Below, piece by piece: positions 26,569 through 37,723 of a stretch of 64,000 nt of DNA. How positions within the stretch are numbered: the stretch's first letter is position 1; each line of letters begins with the position of its first letter. Made by a program: the position numbers and the translations under genes. The DNA is from Plasticicumulans acidivorans (GTDB lineage Bacteria > Pseudomonadota > Gammaproteobacteria > Competibacterales > Competibacteraceae): contig NZ_QGTJ01000002.1 of the NCBI RefSeq assembly GCF_003182095.1, positions 340,435 to 404,434 of the forward strand. Reading direction: 5' to 3'. The notes under the pieces were generated by a model, which saw only the letters and a program-made list of their open reading frames with translations, was not told the DNA's origin and did not search any database.

Positions 26569-27016
26569 TCTTTCAGCCTGCTCGTGTTCAGCAGCATCAG
26601 CTGCACGAGCTGCGCCATCCTTAAAATCAATCAGCAAAGTCTCCATTTCGTTCCGCGCCAGCGGAGCCGATTTGCTTTGACTTGCCCCAAATGATTTCCA
26701 CGCCAGCGCCCGCCCATGATTTTCCTGATAGCGGGCGCAGCAAGGCTCCGCTTTTCTTCAGCGTTCCCAGCCGCCTCTCCACGCACCGACAAAGCCGTCG
26801 CCGCTCAGCATTGCCCGCGGCATGCCAGTATCAGCGCCACATGGCATGAAATTCAGCCAGATTTCAGCTCGCTGACGACACGATCCGGCGCGATCCTTTT
26901 CCTTCAGCCGCCCGGCAGATACCGACGTTGACCTGAGCATGCGCTGCATTGAGCATCCGCAGCTCAATCGCTGCGGTACGGTGGCGACAGGGATGCTGAC
27001 AGGGTGCAATGGAACG
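26569..27016. other. Intergenic region upstream of the two-component operon
   Basis: About 450 bp without a convincing gene. It contains a direct repeat TTCAGC-N5-TTCAGC (26852-26868), repeat start to start 11 bp, the spacing used by OmpR-family regulators. An inverted repeat ATTGAGC/GCTCAAT with a 7-bp spacer lies at 26948-26968. Both are candidate control sites for the response regulator gene that follows. Confidence 0.45.
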
Positions 27017-27700
27017 ATGACATCAGCGCGAGTTCTGCTTGTCGAAGACGATGAACGTCTGGCGGAATTGATTGGCGAGGCGCTGGTACGCGCTGGCTAT
27101 GCCGTTGAAAGCACGGGGCGCCTGCAGGACGCCAGACGCATGCTGCGACGCCAGGCGCCGGAGCTGTTGCTGCTCGACCTCGGCCTGCCCGACGGCGACG
27201 GACTGGAAACGCTGGCCCAGCTGCGGGCACAGGGTGAATCACTCCCGGTGATGGTCATGACTGCACGCGACGGCCTCGACGACCGGGTCAGAGGGCTCGA
27301 TGCCGGTGCCGATGATTACCTGGTCAAACCTTTCGCCGTCGACGAACTGCTGGCGCGCTGCCGCGCGCTGCTGCGACGGCCACAGGCGCTCGGCAGCGCA
27401 CGCCTGTCCTGCTCCGGCGTCAGCGTCGATTCACGCACCCGCGATGCCGCGATCAACGGCCAGCCGCTGGCACTGACCCGGCGGGAAACCGATCTGCTGG
27501 CGGCCCTGCTGCGCCACCCCGGCACGACGCAGGCGCGCATGGTGCTTGAAGATGCCGTCTATTCCTGCGATGACGAAGTCGGCCCCAATGCCCTGGAGGC
27601 GCTGGTTTCCCGTCTGCGCCGCAAGCTCGATGGCGGCGGCGCCCGCGTCGCCATCGTCACGGTGCGCGGCCTTGGCTATCAGCTGCGGGCACTGCACTAG
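27017..27700 (+). CDS. OmpR/PhoB-family response regulator
   Basis: The protein has 227 residues. The receiver domain shows ARVLLVEDDERLAELI, the phospho-acceptor Asp in LLLLDLGLPDGDG (about residue 52), Thr in VMVMTARDG and Lys in DYLVKPFAV. The C-terminal winged helix includes LTRRETDLLAALLRHPG and the recognition segment VSRLRRKLDG. I chose the ATG at 27017 as the conserved start; upstream in-frame codons have no homology. It is followed 11 bp later by its kinase gene. Confidence 0.93.
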   Translation: MTSARVLLVEDDERLAELIGEALVRAGYAVESTGRLQDARRMLRRQAPELLLLDLGLPDGDGLETLAQLRAQGESLPVMVMTARDGLDDRVRGLDAGADDYLVKPFAVDELLARCRALLRRPQALGSARLSCSGVSVDSRTRDAAINGQPLALTRRETDLLAALLRHPGTTQARMVLEDAVYSCDDEVGPNALEALVSRLRRKLDGGGARVAIVTVRGLGYQLRALH

Positions 27701-27711
27701 GCACAGAGTTA

Positions 27712-29070
27712 ATGAGCCCGACCACCCCGCAGCAGACCTCGCTGGTACATCGACTGACACGGCGCCTGCTCGGCCTGGCGCTGCTGGCGATCGGCGTACA
27801 GTTCGTCATCGTCGCGGCCGATTACGCCCGCTCACCGGAAGAGCTGGTGATCTCGATCGCGCTGTCGCGCGCGCGCCAGCTCGCCCGCGAACTCGACACC
27901 AGCCACGGCCCGCTGCATCTCGACCGCAGCCTGCTGCACATCCCCGCCTTCGGCCGGGCAGCCCGCCGCTACGGTTATCGCATTCAGACACTCGACGGCC
28001 ATCTGGTCTCCGCCTCCCATGCGGAACTGCTGCCCCCACCGGAACCACCGCTGGCCGCCGGCGAAATTGAATACCGCCGCATCGACACCCCTGCCGGCGC
28101 CATCGGCGTTGCCCGCCTGCGCAGCGGCGAGGCGATGATCGAAGTCGCAATCACCGCCAAGCCGAGCCTGCTGTATCTGGACGTGCTGCCACACCAGCTG
28201 CTCGATCACCTGATCGTGCCGATGCTGCCCCTGGCGCTACTGCTGATCATCGGCAATCGCCTGACCGTGCGCGACTGCCTGACGCCCCTGGTACGGGCCG
28301 CGCGCACGGCGAACGAACTGCAGCTCGATCAGGCCGGCTGGCGCCTGCCGCAGGACGGACTGCCCGCCGAAGTCTCCGCGCTGGTCGGGGCACTGAACAC
28401 CACGCTGGCCCGCGTCGAACAGCAGTGGCAGCAGCAGCGCGACTTCACCGCCGATGTCGCCCACGCCCTGCGCACACCGCTGGCAGCCCTGCGCCTCGAA
28501 CTCGAACGCCTCGGCCATGCACCGGACAGCCGCATCGCCCGCGACCTCGCCCGCATGCAGCGCCTCGCCGAGCAGCTGCTGGCGCTGGCGCACCTGCGGG
28601 CACTCGACCCCGGCGCCCTGGGCACGGTGGACCTCGCTGAACTGGCGGCCGATGCCGTTGCCCGCCGCAGCGCACTGGCCGATGCCCGCGGCTGCGCACT
28701 CGAACTGGAACTGGCCGATGCGCGACCGGTGCGCGGCCACGCCGAAGCGATCGCCATCGCACTCGACAACCTGATCGACAACGCCCTGCAGGTCACCCCC
28801 GACGGTGGCGCCATCACCGTGCGCGCCGGGCCGGGCGAAGAACTGGCGGTCATCGATAGCGGCCCCGGGGTGGCACCGGCCGTCCGCCAGCGCCTGTTCG
28901 AACGCCACGCCCAGGGCGAACGCGGCCGCGGTGCCGCCGGCCTCGGGCTGGCGATCGTGCGCGAAACCATGCTGCGCCTCGGCGGCGACGTCGCGCTCGA
29001 AAACGCCACACCGGGCGGCGCCTGCGTTCGACTGCGCTTCCGACGGCCATCGGCGACACCCGTCGCGTAG
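27712..29070 (+). CDS. Sensor histidine kinase
   Basis: The protein has 452 residues: an N-terminal membrane helix (about 17-37), a small periplasmic domain of about 110 residues, a second helix (about 163-182), a HAMP-like linker, the H-box DFTADVAHALRTPLAALRLE (read as phospho-His in AHALRTP) and ATPase motifs (DNLIDNALQ, VIDSGPGV, GLGLAIVRE). The H-box has Ala before the Leu where Glu is common. It pairs with the upstream response regulator. The signal is unknown; a cytochrome c peroxidase gene follows about 110 bp later and may be a target. Confidence 0.92.
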   Translation: MSPTTPQQTSLVHRLTRRLLGLALLAIGVQFVIVAADYARSPEELVISIALSRARQLARELDTSHGPLHLDRSLLHIPAFGRAARRYGYRIQTLDGHLVSASHAELLPPPEPPLAAGEIEYRRIDTPAGAIGVARLRSGEAMIEVAITAKPSLLYLDVLPHQLLDHLIVPMLPLALLLIIGNRLTVRDCLTPLVRAARTANELQLDQAGWRLPQDGLPAEVSALVGALNTTLARVEQQWQQQRDFTADVAHALRTPLAALRLELERLGHAPDSRIARDLARMQRLAEQLLALAHLRALDPGALGTVDLAELAADAVARRSALADARGCALELELADARPVRGHAEAIAIALDNLIDNALQVTPDGGAITVRAGPGEELAVIDSGPGVAPAVRQRLFERHAQGERGRGAAGLGLAIVRETMLRLGGDVALENATPGGACVRLRFRRPSATPVA

Positions 29071-29182
29071 ATCGAAGCCTGCGCATCGTCAGGGCCGCGT
29101 CAGGCTGAGAACGGATACTCGTGACCTTGGTGCCGAGCCTGCGGCCGGCGCCCGGGTTTCGCATGAATCAAGGAGATGCACG

Positions 29183-30220
29183 ATGTCACGCCAGGATACA
29201 CGCCTCGTCGCCCTCGCCCTCGGCATCGCCCTCAGCGGTGCAGCCTTCGCCGCTGACTGGCAGGCGCTGCCGGACACCGCGCCGGCGCCGGCCGACAACC
29301 CAACGACGCCAGCCAAGGTCGAACTCGGCCAGATGCTTTATCACGACGCCCGCCTGTCGCAGAACGGCACGCTGTCCTGCGCGTCCTGCCACTCGGTGAT
29401 GGGTGGCGGCGTCGACAACCGCCCGACCTCGATCGGCGTCGGCAACCAGCACGGCGGCCGCAACGCGCCAACGGTCTGGAATGCCGCGTTCCACGCCACG
29501 CAGTTCTGGGACGGCCGCGCGCCCTCGCTCGAAGAGCAGGCCAAGGGCCCGATCGCCAACCCGATCGAAATGGGCATGCCGGATGTGCAGGCTGCCGTCG
29601 ACCGCGTGCGCGCGATCCCCGGCTACAAGCCCTACTTCGACAAGGCCTTCGGCACCGGCGACACCGTCACCGTCGACAACCTGGCCAAGGCGATCGCCGC
29701 CTACGAGCGTACGCTGATCACGCCGAACAGCCCCTACGACCGCTTCGTCAAGGGCGACAAGGCCGCGCTCAGCGCCCAGCAGCAGCGCGGCATGGAACAG
29801 TTCGCCGCGATCGGCTGCACCGCCTGCCACTCCGGTGCCGCCTTCAACGGCCCGCAGCCGGCGCCGGGCAAGTCGGTATTCCAGAAATTCCCGCTGTTCG
29901 CCGACGGCAACCCCTACATCGCCAAGTACAAGCTGACCGATGACCAGGGCCGCTACGACGTCACCAAGAACGATGCCGACCGCCACATGTGGCGTGTGCC
30001 GACGCTGCGCAACATTGCCTGGACCGCACCGTACTTCCACAACGGCGAGGTCAAGACCCTCAGCGAAGCCGTGCGCGTGATGGCCAAGTCGCAGCTCAAC
30101 CGCGAGCTCGACGACGCCACCGTCGGCGACATCGTCGCCTTCCTCGACGCGCTGAGCGGACCGTTCCCGAAGCAGGAAATGCCGCAGCTGCCGCCGGCAC
30201 CGACGGCGATGCTTGAGTAA
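29183..30220 (+). CDS. Di-heme cytochrome c peroxidase
   Basis: The protein has 345 residues. A Sec signal ends in GAAFA (about residue 22). Two heme motifs, CASCHS (about 74) and CTACHS (about 214), belong to the two cytochrome c domains. The linker region NAPTVWNAAFHATQFWDGRAP contains the conserved His and Trp area of bacterial peroxidases, and RVPTLRNIAWTAPYFHNG is the usual second-domain signature. It reduces hydrogen peroxide in the periplasm. AGGAG precedes the ATG. It ends at a strong terminator. Confidence 0.95.
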   Translation: MSRQDTRLVALALGIALSGAAFAADWQALPDTAPAPADNPTTPAKVELGQMLYHDARLSQNGTLSCASCHSVMGGGVDNRPTSIGVGNQHGGRNAPTVWNAAFHATQFWDGRAPSLEEQAKGPIANPIEMGMPDVQAAVDRVRAIPGYKPYFDKAFGTGDTVTVDNLAKAIAAYERTLITPNSPYDRFVKGDKAALSAQQQRGMEQFAAIGCTACHSGAAFNGPQPAPGKSVFQKFPLFADGNPYIAKYKLTDDQGRYDVTKNDADRHMWRVPTLRNIAWTAPYFHNGEVKTLSEAVRVMAKSQLNRELDDATVGDIVAFLDALSGPFPKQEMPQLPPAPTAMLE

Positions 30221-30249
30221 TTTTCCCGCCACGGCGCGACAGATGCAGC

Positions 30250-30282
30250 ACGGCCGGCACCATGCCGGCCGTCTGTTTTTTT
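30250..30282 (+). terminator. Intrinsic terminator after cytochrome c peroxidase
   Basis: ACGGCCGGC and GCCGGCCGT form a 9-bp perfect stem with a 5-base loop, then CTG and seven T residues. It separates the peroxidase from the convergent eda gene. Confidence 0.9.
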
Positions 30283-30287
30283 AAGCC

Positions 30288-30908
30288 TCAGCGTGCGGCG
30301 GCGGCCTCACTGGCCAAGCGACGGACTGCATCCCAGTCGGCCGCCGCCACCAGCGCACGCGGCGCCAGCCACGAGCCGCCGACGCAGGCGACATTAGGCT
30401 GCGCCAGGAAGTCACGGAAATTCTCCGGGCTGATGCCGCCGGTCGGGCAGAACAACAGCTCGGGAAACGGCCCGGCAATCGCCTTGAGCATGCCGATGCC
30501 GCCGGCCTGCTGTGCCGGGAACAGCTTCAGCGCATCGAAACCGGCTTCCATCGCCGCCATCGCCTCGGACGCGGTCATCACCCCCGGCAGCAGCGGCAGT
30601 TCACTGTCACGCGCCGCGGCGGCCAGTGCCGGCGTCAGCCCCGGACTGACCGCGAAGCGCGCTCCGGCGCGCAGCGAGGCAGCGAGATCCGCGGCGTTGC
30701 GCACCGTGCCGACACCGACGATCGCCTCCGGCAGCTCGGCGGCGATGCGCTCGATCGCCGCCAGTGCCGCCGGCGTGCGCAGCGTGACCTCCAGCACCGG
30801 CAGGCCGCCATCGACCAGCGCCCGCGCCAGCGCGACGGCGTCGGCGGCATCGTCGATGACGAGGACCGGGATCACCGGGGCGGTTCTCATGATGCTACGG
30901 GTATCCAT
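30288..30908 (-). CDS. eda: KDPG aldolase
   Basis: The protein has 206 residues. It is the second Entner-Doudoroff enzyme, cleaving KDPG to pyruvate and glyceraldehyde-3-phosphate. Family signatures are [12 protein letters not shown] (catalytic Glu), [21 protein letters not shown], and the Schiff-base Lys in [15 protein letters not shown], then PTGGIS. AGGAG lies 8 bases before the ATG. It is 15 bp after edd on the same transcript. Confidence 0.96.
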   Translation of the reverse strand: MDTRSIMRTAPVIPVLVIDDAADAVALARALVDGGLPVLEVTLRTPAALAAIERIAAELPEAIVGVGTVRNAADLAASLRAGARFAVSPGLTPALAAAARDSELPLLPGVMTASEAMAAMEAGFDALKLFPAQQAGGIGMLKAIAGPFPELLFCPTGGISPENFRDFLAQPNVACVGGSWLAPRALVAAADWDAVRRLASEAAAAR

Positions 30909-30923
30909 GCGCGGCGCTCCTGT

Positions 30924-32747
30924 TCAAGCGGTGAAGGGGAAGTTGGCGGCGCCGTCCTCGGCGCCGGCAGCCAGCGCGCGGAAGCCGGCGAACAGCTCGC
31001 GGCCGAAGCCGTGCTGATGCGCCGACAGTTCAGCCACCGCCGGCGCGCGCGCGGCCAGCGTCCCGGCATCGACCTGCAGCGTCAGCTCGCCGGTGACGGC
31101 ATCCAGGCGCAGCAGATCACCGTCCTGCACACGGCCGATCATGCCGCCGGCGAGGGCCTCCGGCGTGACGTGGATCGCCGCCGGCACCTTGCCCGAGGCG
31201 CCGGACATGCGCCCGTCGGTGACCAGCGCCACCTTGAAGCCGCGGCCCTGCAGCACTGACAGCGCCGGCGTCAGCTTGTGCAGCTCCGGCATGCCGTTGG
31301 CGCGCGGCCCCTGGAAGCGCACCACGACGACGACGTCGCGCTCCAGCTCGCCGGCCTTGAACGCGGCGAGCACATCGTCCTGATCGGCGAACACCAGCAC
31401 CGGGGCCTCGACCACGTAATGCTCCGGCGCCACCGCCGAGACCTTGATGACGGCGCGACCGAGGTTGCCGTCGAGCACACGCAAGCCGCCATCGGCGCTG
31501 AACGGCTGCGCCGCCGGGCGCAGCACCGCGTCATCGCCGCTCGCCGCCGGCGCCTCGCGCCAGCACAGCCGCGTACCGTCGAGCCACGGCTCCCGCGCGT
31601 AGTGCGCCAGGCCGGGGCCGGCGACGGTGTTGACGTCTTCGTGCAGCAGGCCGGCGCCGAGCAGCTCGCGGATCAGAAAGCCCATGCCGCCGGCCGCCTG
31701 GAAGTGGTTCACATCGGCCTTGCCGTTCGGATAGACGCGGGCAAGCAGCGGAATGACGCTCGACAGGGTGTCGAAATCGTCCCAGTTGACGTGGATGCCG
31801 GCGGCCCGGGCGATGGCGACCAGATGCAGCGTGTGATTGGTCGAGCCGCCGGTGGCGAGCAGACCGATGATGCCGTTGACGATCGCGCGCTCGTCGATGA
31901 TGCGGCCGATCGGCAGGTACTCATCGCCCAGTGCAGTGAGGCCGACGACATGGCGCGCCGCCGCCGCGGTCAGCGCCTCGCGCAGCGCCGTGCCGGGGTT
32001 GACGAAGGCGCTGCCCGGCAGGTGCAGGCCCATGATTTCCATCAGCATCTGGTTGCTGTTGGCGGTGCCGTAGAAGGTGCAGGTACCGGGGCCGTGATAG
32101 GACTGCACCTCGGATTCCAGCAGCTCCTCGCGCGTCGCCAGCCCCTGCGTATAGAGGTTGCGCACGCGCGCCTTCTCGTCGTTCGGCAGGCCGCTGGTCA
32201 TCGGCCCGGCTGGCACGAAGACCACCGGCAGATGACCGTAGTGCAGCGCACCGATCAGCAGCCCCGGCACGATCTTGTCGCAGACGCCGAGACACAGCGC
32301 GGCGTCGAACATGTCATGCGACAGCGCGATCGCCGTCGCCATGGCGATGACCTCGCGCGAAAACAGGCTCAGCTCCATGCCCGGCGCGCCCTGGGTGACA
32401 CCATCGCACATCGCCGGCACGCCACCGGCGAACTGCGCCACCGCGCCGACCTCACGCGCTGCGGCTTTGATGATGGCCGGATACGTCTCCAGCGGCTGAT
32501 GCGCAGAGAGCATGTCGTTGTAGGCGGAGACGATGGCGATATTCGGCACGGCATTCGCACGCAGTGCAGCCTTGTCGTCGGCCGGACAGGCAGCGAAACC
32601 ATGAGCGAGATTGGTGCAGGCCAGATGCCCGCGTTTCGGGCCGCGTTCGGCGGCGGCATCGATCCGGGCCAGGTAGGCACTGCGGCTGGATGCGCTGCGT
32701 TCGCGGATGCGCTCGGTGACAGCGAGGATCTGGGCATGAACAGTCAT
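30924..32747 (-). CDS. edd: Phosphogluconate dehydratase
   Basis: The protein has 607 residues, the usual length. It dehydrates 6-phosphogluconate to KDPG. IlvD/Edd-family iron-sulfur ligands are seen in [13 protein letters not shown] (about 150), [12 protein letters not shown] (about 205) and YGTANSNQ. The C-terminal barrel carries [20 protein letters not shown] chose the ATG at 32747 with GGGAG upstream; a TTG five codons earlier is less likely. The minus-strand promoter TTTGCA-N17-TACAAT overlaps a HexR box. Confidence 0.96.
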   Translation of the reverse strand: MTVHAQILAVTERIRERSASSRSAYLARIDAAAERGPKRGHLACTNLAHGFAACPADDKAALRANAVPNIAIVSAYNDMLSAHQPLETYPAIIKAAAREVGAVAQFAGGVPAMCDGVTQGAPGMELSLFSREVIAMATAIALSHDMFDAALCLGVCDKIVPGLLIGALHYGHLPVVFVPAGPMTSGLPNDEKARVRNLYTQGLATREELLESEVQSYHGPGTCTFYGTANSNQMLMEIMGLHLPGSAFVNPGTALREALTAAAARHVVGLTALGDEYLPIGRIIDERAIVNGIIGLLATGGSTNHTLHLVAIARAAGIHVNWDDFDTLSSVIPLLARVYPNGKADVNHFQAAGGMGFLIRELLGAGLLHEDVNTVAGPGLAHYAREPWLDGTRLCWREAPAASGDDAVLRPAAQPFSADGGLRVLDGNLGRAVIKVSAVAPEHYVVEAPVLVFADQDDVLAAFKAGELERDVVVVVRFQGPRANGMPELHKLTPALSVLQGRGFKVALVTDGRMSGASGKVPAAIHVTPEALAGGMIGRVQDGDLLRLDAVTGELTLQVDAGTLAARAPAVAELSAHQHGFGRELFAGFRALAAGAEDGAANFPFTA

Positions 32748-32776
32748 GGCGGCTCCCGGCAATGAAGGCCTGAGAT

Positions 32777-32791
32777 TGTAGTTAAACTACA
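32777..32791. promoter_or_regulatory. HexR operator of edd-eda
   Basis: TGTAGTTAAACTACA is a perfect fit to the HexR palindrome (TGTA-GT-N-ACTACA type). It overlaps the -10 hexamer TACAAT of the minus-strand promoter and begins 30 bp before the edd start. HexR represses until bound by KDPG. Confidence 0.9.
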
Positions 32792-32922
32792 AAACAGTGC
32801 AAATCCCCCTGTGCCCTGATGCCGGGCACCCCTGCATGGAGGGTATCAATACCGCCACCAATTGCTGATAACAAGGGGTTTTTACAGGCAAACCGCGGAG
32901 TGGCAACAACTACAGACTATAT

Positions 32923-32937
32923 TGTAGTTTTGCTACA
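32923..32937. promoter_or_regulatory. HexR operator of zwf
   Basis: TGTAGTTTTGCTACA retains both HexR half-sites. It directly follows the plus-strand -10-like TATATT (32918-32923), so a bound repressor would cover the transcription start. No good -35 hexamer is evident. Confidence 0.88.
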
Positions 32938-32974
32938 TTCATGCCTACGCCACACAGCCTCGGGACACGCAAAC

Positions 32975-34432
32975 GTGCAGACCACACAGCCCTTCGACAT
33001 GGTGATCTTCGGCGGCACCGGCGATCTTGCGATGCGCAAGCTGCTGCCCGCCCTCTACCACCGCCACCGCGACGGTCAGCTCGCCGAGGACGGTCGCATC
33101 ATCTGCCTCGCCCGCGACGAGCTCTCGCGGGAAGAATTCCTGGAGCGGGTGCGCGTGCGTTTGCACGAATACGTGCAGGCGCACTACGTCTCCAGCGAAC
33201 AGTGGGAACAGTACGCCCGCCGCCTCGATTACCTGCGCCTGGACGCCATGCAGATCGAGGACTTCGCCCGCCTCGCCGGCTTCCTCGGCGACGACCCCGA
33301 GCGCGTGCGCGTGTTCTATCTGTCCACCGGGCCGAATCTGTTCAGCGCCATCTGCAAGGGCCTCGGCACCGGCGGCCTGGTCACGCCGGGCGCCCGTGTG
33401 GTGCTCGAAAAACCCCTCGGCACCGATCTGGAATCGGCGCGGCGCATCAATGCCGAGGTCGGAGCGGTGTTCGAGGAGCACCAGATCTATCGCATCGATC
33501 ACTACCTCGGCAAAGAGACGGTGCAGAACCTGATGGCGCTGCGCTTCGGCAACTCGATCGTCGAACCGCTGTGGCGGCGCACCTGGGTCAGCCATGTGCA
33601 GATCACCGTCGCCGAAACCCTCGGCGTCGGCAGCCGCGGCGGCTTCTACGACAAGGCCGGGGCGATGCGTGACATGGTGCAGAACCACCTGCTGCAGCTG
33701 CTGTGCATCGTCGCCATGGAGCCGCCGGCGAGCACCGATCCCGACGCCATCCGCGACGAAAAACTCAAGATCCTGCGCTCACTGCGGCCGCTGTGCGGTG
33801 CCGAGGTCGCCCGCCACTCGGTGCGCGGCCAGTACCGTGCCGGCGCCGTCGGCGGCGAGCCGGTCAAAGGCTATCTGCAGGAGGATGGCATCGATCCCGA
33901 CAGCCTGACCGAGACCTTCGTCGCGCTGCGTGCCGAGATCACCAACTGGCGCTGGGCCGGCACGCCGTTCTACCTGCGCACCGGCAAGCGCCTGCAGGAA
34001 AGCATCGCCGAGATCGTGCTCTACTTCCGCGACCTGCCGATGACGCTGTTCCCCTCGGCCTCGCACGAACCCAACCGCCTGGTGATCCGCCTGCAGCCCG
34101 ACGAGGGCCTGCGCCTGGCACTGCTCGCCAAGCAGCCGGGCGACGAGATGCGCCTGCGCCCGGTGCAGCTCAATCTGGCGTTCGCCGAGACCTTCAAGGC
34201 ACGGCGCATCGAGGCTTACGAACGGCTGCTCACCGATGTCATCCACGGCCGCCTGACGCTGTTCATGCGCCGTGACGAACTCGAAGCCGCCTGGATCTGG
34301 GTCGAGCCGATTCTCAAGGCTTGGGAGGCCAGCGGCGAGCTGCCCAAGTCCTACACTGCCGGCACCTGGGGGCCGGCGGCCTCCACCGCGCTGATCAGCC
34401 GCGACGGCTTCGCGTGGCATGAGGAAATCTGA
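32975..34432 (+). CDS. zwf: Glucose-6-phosphate dehydrogenase
   Basis: The protein has 485 residues. It oxidises glucose-6-phosphate to 6-phosphogluconolactone. The Rossmann motif VIFGGTGDLAMRKLLPALY is at the N-terminus, the catalytic signature RIDHYLGKETVQN lies near residue 175, and EKPLGTDLESARR and DKAGAMRDMVQNHLLQLL follow. I chose the GTG at 32975, which places the Rossmann motif about 10 residues in, as in relatives. An ATG at 32999 is possible but too short at the N-terminus. First gene of zwf-pgl-hexR-pgi. Confidence 0.96.
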   Translation: MQTTQPFDMVIFGGTGDLAMRKLLPALYHRHRDGQLAEDGRIICLARDELSREEFLERVRVRLHEYVQAHYVSSEQWEQYARRLDYLRLDAMQIEDFARLAGFLGDDPERVRVFYLSTGPNLFSAICKGLGTGGLVTPGARVVLEKPLGTDLESARRINAEVGAVFEEHQIYRIDHYLGKETVQNLMALRFGNSIVEPLWRRTWVSHVQITVAETLGVGSRGGFYDKAGAMRDMVQNHLLQLLCIVAMEPPASTDPDAIRDEKLKILRSLRPLCGAEVARHSVRGQYRAGAVGGEPVKGYLQEDGIDPDSLTETFVALRAEITNWRWAGTPFYLRTGKRLQESIAEIVLYFRDLPMTLFPSASHEPNRLVIRLQPDEGLRLALLAKQPGDEMRLRPVQLNLAFAETFKARRIEAYERLLTDVIHGRLTLFMRRDELEAAWIWVEPILKAWEASGELPKSYTAGTWGPAASTALISRDGFAWHEEI

Positions 34433-34446
34433 GAGGGAATCTGCTG

Positions 34447-35139
34447 ATGAGTGTCGAGCTTCACGCCTGCCCCGACCGCGCCGCCCTCGATGCGGCGCTG
34501 GCCGCCGAACTCGCGGCGCGCCTCGCCGCCGGCATCATGGCGCGCGGCAGCGCCAGCCTGGTGCTGTCCGGCGGACGCACGCCACTCGGCCTGTTCGCCG
34601 CGCTCGCCGCGCAGCCGCTCGACTGGTCACGCGTCTGGATCACGCTGGCCGACGAGCGCTGGGTGGCGGAATCACACGCCGACAGCAACGCCGCACTGCT
34701 GCGCACTCACCTGCTGCAGGGCGCTGCCGCCGCGGCCCACTTCGTCGCACTGTACGGCGGCGAGGCCACACCGGCACTGGGCCTTGCCGCCGCCAGCACG
34801 CGACTGAGCGCGCTGCCGCGCCCCTTCGATGCCGTCGTGCTCGGCATGGGCGATGACGGCCACACCGCCTCGCTGTTTCCCGATGCCGCCGAGCTGGCGG
34901 CGGCCCTCGCCAGCACCGCCCCGCTCGCCGCGGTGACGCCAACGCTGGCCCCGCACCCGCGCATCACGCTGACACCGGCGGCGCTGCTCGACAGCCGCCA
35001 GCTGTATCTGCACATCGCCGGTGCCGGTAAGCGCACACTCTTCGAGCGCGCCAGCCAGCCCGGCGCCGTTACAGAGTTGCCGGTTCGCCTCGCCCTGCAG
35101 CAGGATGGCGTCCCCTGCGCCGTATGGTGGGCACCATGA
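34447..35139 (+). CDS. pgl: 6-phosphogluconolactonase
   Basis: The protein has 230 residues with the DevB/Pgl pattern: SLVLSGGRTPLGLF, VWITLADERWVAESHADSN, the catalytic region VLGMGDDGHTASLFPDA, and PHPRITLTPAALLDSR. It hydrolyses the Zwf product to 6-phosphogluconate, the substrate of Edd. It starts 14 bp after zwf, and its last bases overlap the hexR start (ATGA at 35136). Confidence 0.96.
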   Translation: MSVELHACPDRAALDAALAAELAARLAAGIMARGSASLVLSGGRTPLGLFAALAAQPLDWSRVWITLADERWVAESHADSNAALLRTHLLQGAAAAAHFVALYGGEATPALGLAAASTRLSALPRPFDAVVLGMGDDGHTASLFPDAAELAAALASTAPLAAVTPTLAPHPRITLTPAALLDSRQLYLHIAGAGKRTLFERASQPGAVTELPVRLALQQDGVPCAVWWAP

Positions 35140-36034
35140 GTGCGGATGAATCCGCACCGGCGGCCCGCTACGCTACTGGCGCGCCCGTGGAGGACTCCTG
35201 CGCGATGCTGAGCCGGATCGAGACTCTCAAAGACCAGATGCGCCGCTCCGAGCGCAAGGTCGCCGACTGCGTGCTGGCCCGCCCGCACGAAGTCATCAAC
35301 GACTCGATCGCCACCCTCGCCAGCAAAGCCGACGTCAGTGAGCCGACGGTGATGCGCTTCTGCCGCGCCATCGGCTGCAGCGGCTTCCAGGAATTCAAGC
35401 TCAAGCTGGCGCAGAGCCTGGTCAGCGGCGTGCCCTACGTGCACAGCGGCGTCGCGCCCGACGACGGTCCGCAGGAACTGATTACCAAGATCTTCGAAAG
35501 CGCCGCCGCCTCGCTGCTGCGCACGCGCTCGCAGCTCGATCCGCAACGCGTCGGCCAGGCCGTCGACCTGCTCAGCCACGTGCGCCGGCTGGAGATCTGG
35601 GGTCACGGCGCCTCGGGCATCGTCGCCCTCGACGCCCAGCACAAATTCTTCCGCCTCGGCCCGCCGGTGGTCGCCTACACCGATGCCCACATCCACGCGA
35701 TGTCCGCGGCGCTGCTCGAACCCGGCGACGCGATCATCGCCGTCTCCCACTCCGGGCGCAGCAAGGAACTGGTCGCCAGCACCCGCCTGGCGCGTGAGTC
35801 CGGCGCCGCGGTGATCGCGATAACGGCCGCCGATTCGCCGCTGGCGCAGACCGCCACGGTGACGCTGTCACCGGCCGTCGAAGAAGACACCGGCTCTTAT
35901 ATCCCGATGAGTTCCCGCATCGTTGACCTGGCCATCATCGATGTGCTGGCCGTGGGCGTGGCGCTTCGCCGCGGCCCGGAACTCGCGCAACGCCTCGAAA
36001 AAACCAAGCGCATCCTGACGGAGAAACATTTGCT

Positions 36035-36038
<4 letters not shown>
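35136..36038 (+). CDS. hexR: HexR, RpiR-family repressor of glucose catabolism
   Basis: About 300 residues. An N-terminal RpiR helix-turn-helix ([21 protein letters not shown], then [16 protein letters not shown]) is followed by a SIS sugar-phosphate domain ([28 protein letters not shown]). HexR senses KDPG. The ATG at 35136 overlaps the pgl stop by 4 bases. An internal ATG at 35205, with GGAGG 11 bases upstream, would give exactly the usual HexR N-terminus and is a serious alternative. Six matching operators lie in this window. Confidence 0.93.
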
Positions 36039-37663
<1,625 letters not shown>

Positions 37664-37674
37664 GCACGGCCTTA

Positions 37675-37711
37675 CGGCGGGCAGCCAGTACCCGGTGCCC
37701 GCCGCGTTTTT
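37675..37711 (+). terminator. Intrinsic terminator of the zwf-pgi operon
   Basis: CGGCGGGCA and TGCCCGCCG form a 9-bp stem with a 12-base loop, followed by CG and five T residues. It separates pgi from the convergent LysR gene. Confidence 0.85.
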
Positions 37712-37723
37712 CGACTCCGCGGC

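Noticed and set aside
26716..26931. Short frame upstream of the two-component operon
   Set aside because: Composition is not protein-like, there is no ribosome binding site, and it contains the putative regulator repeats.
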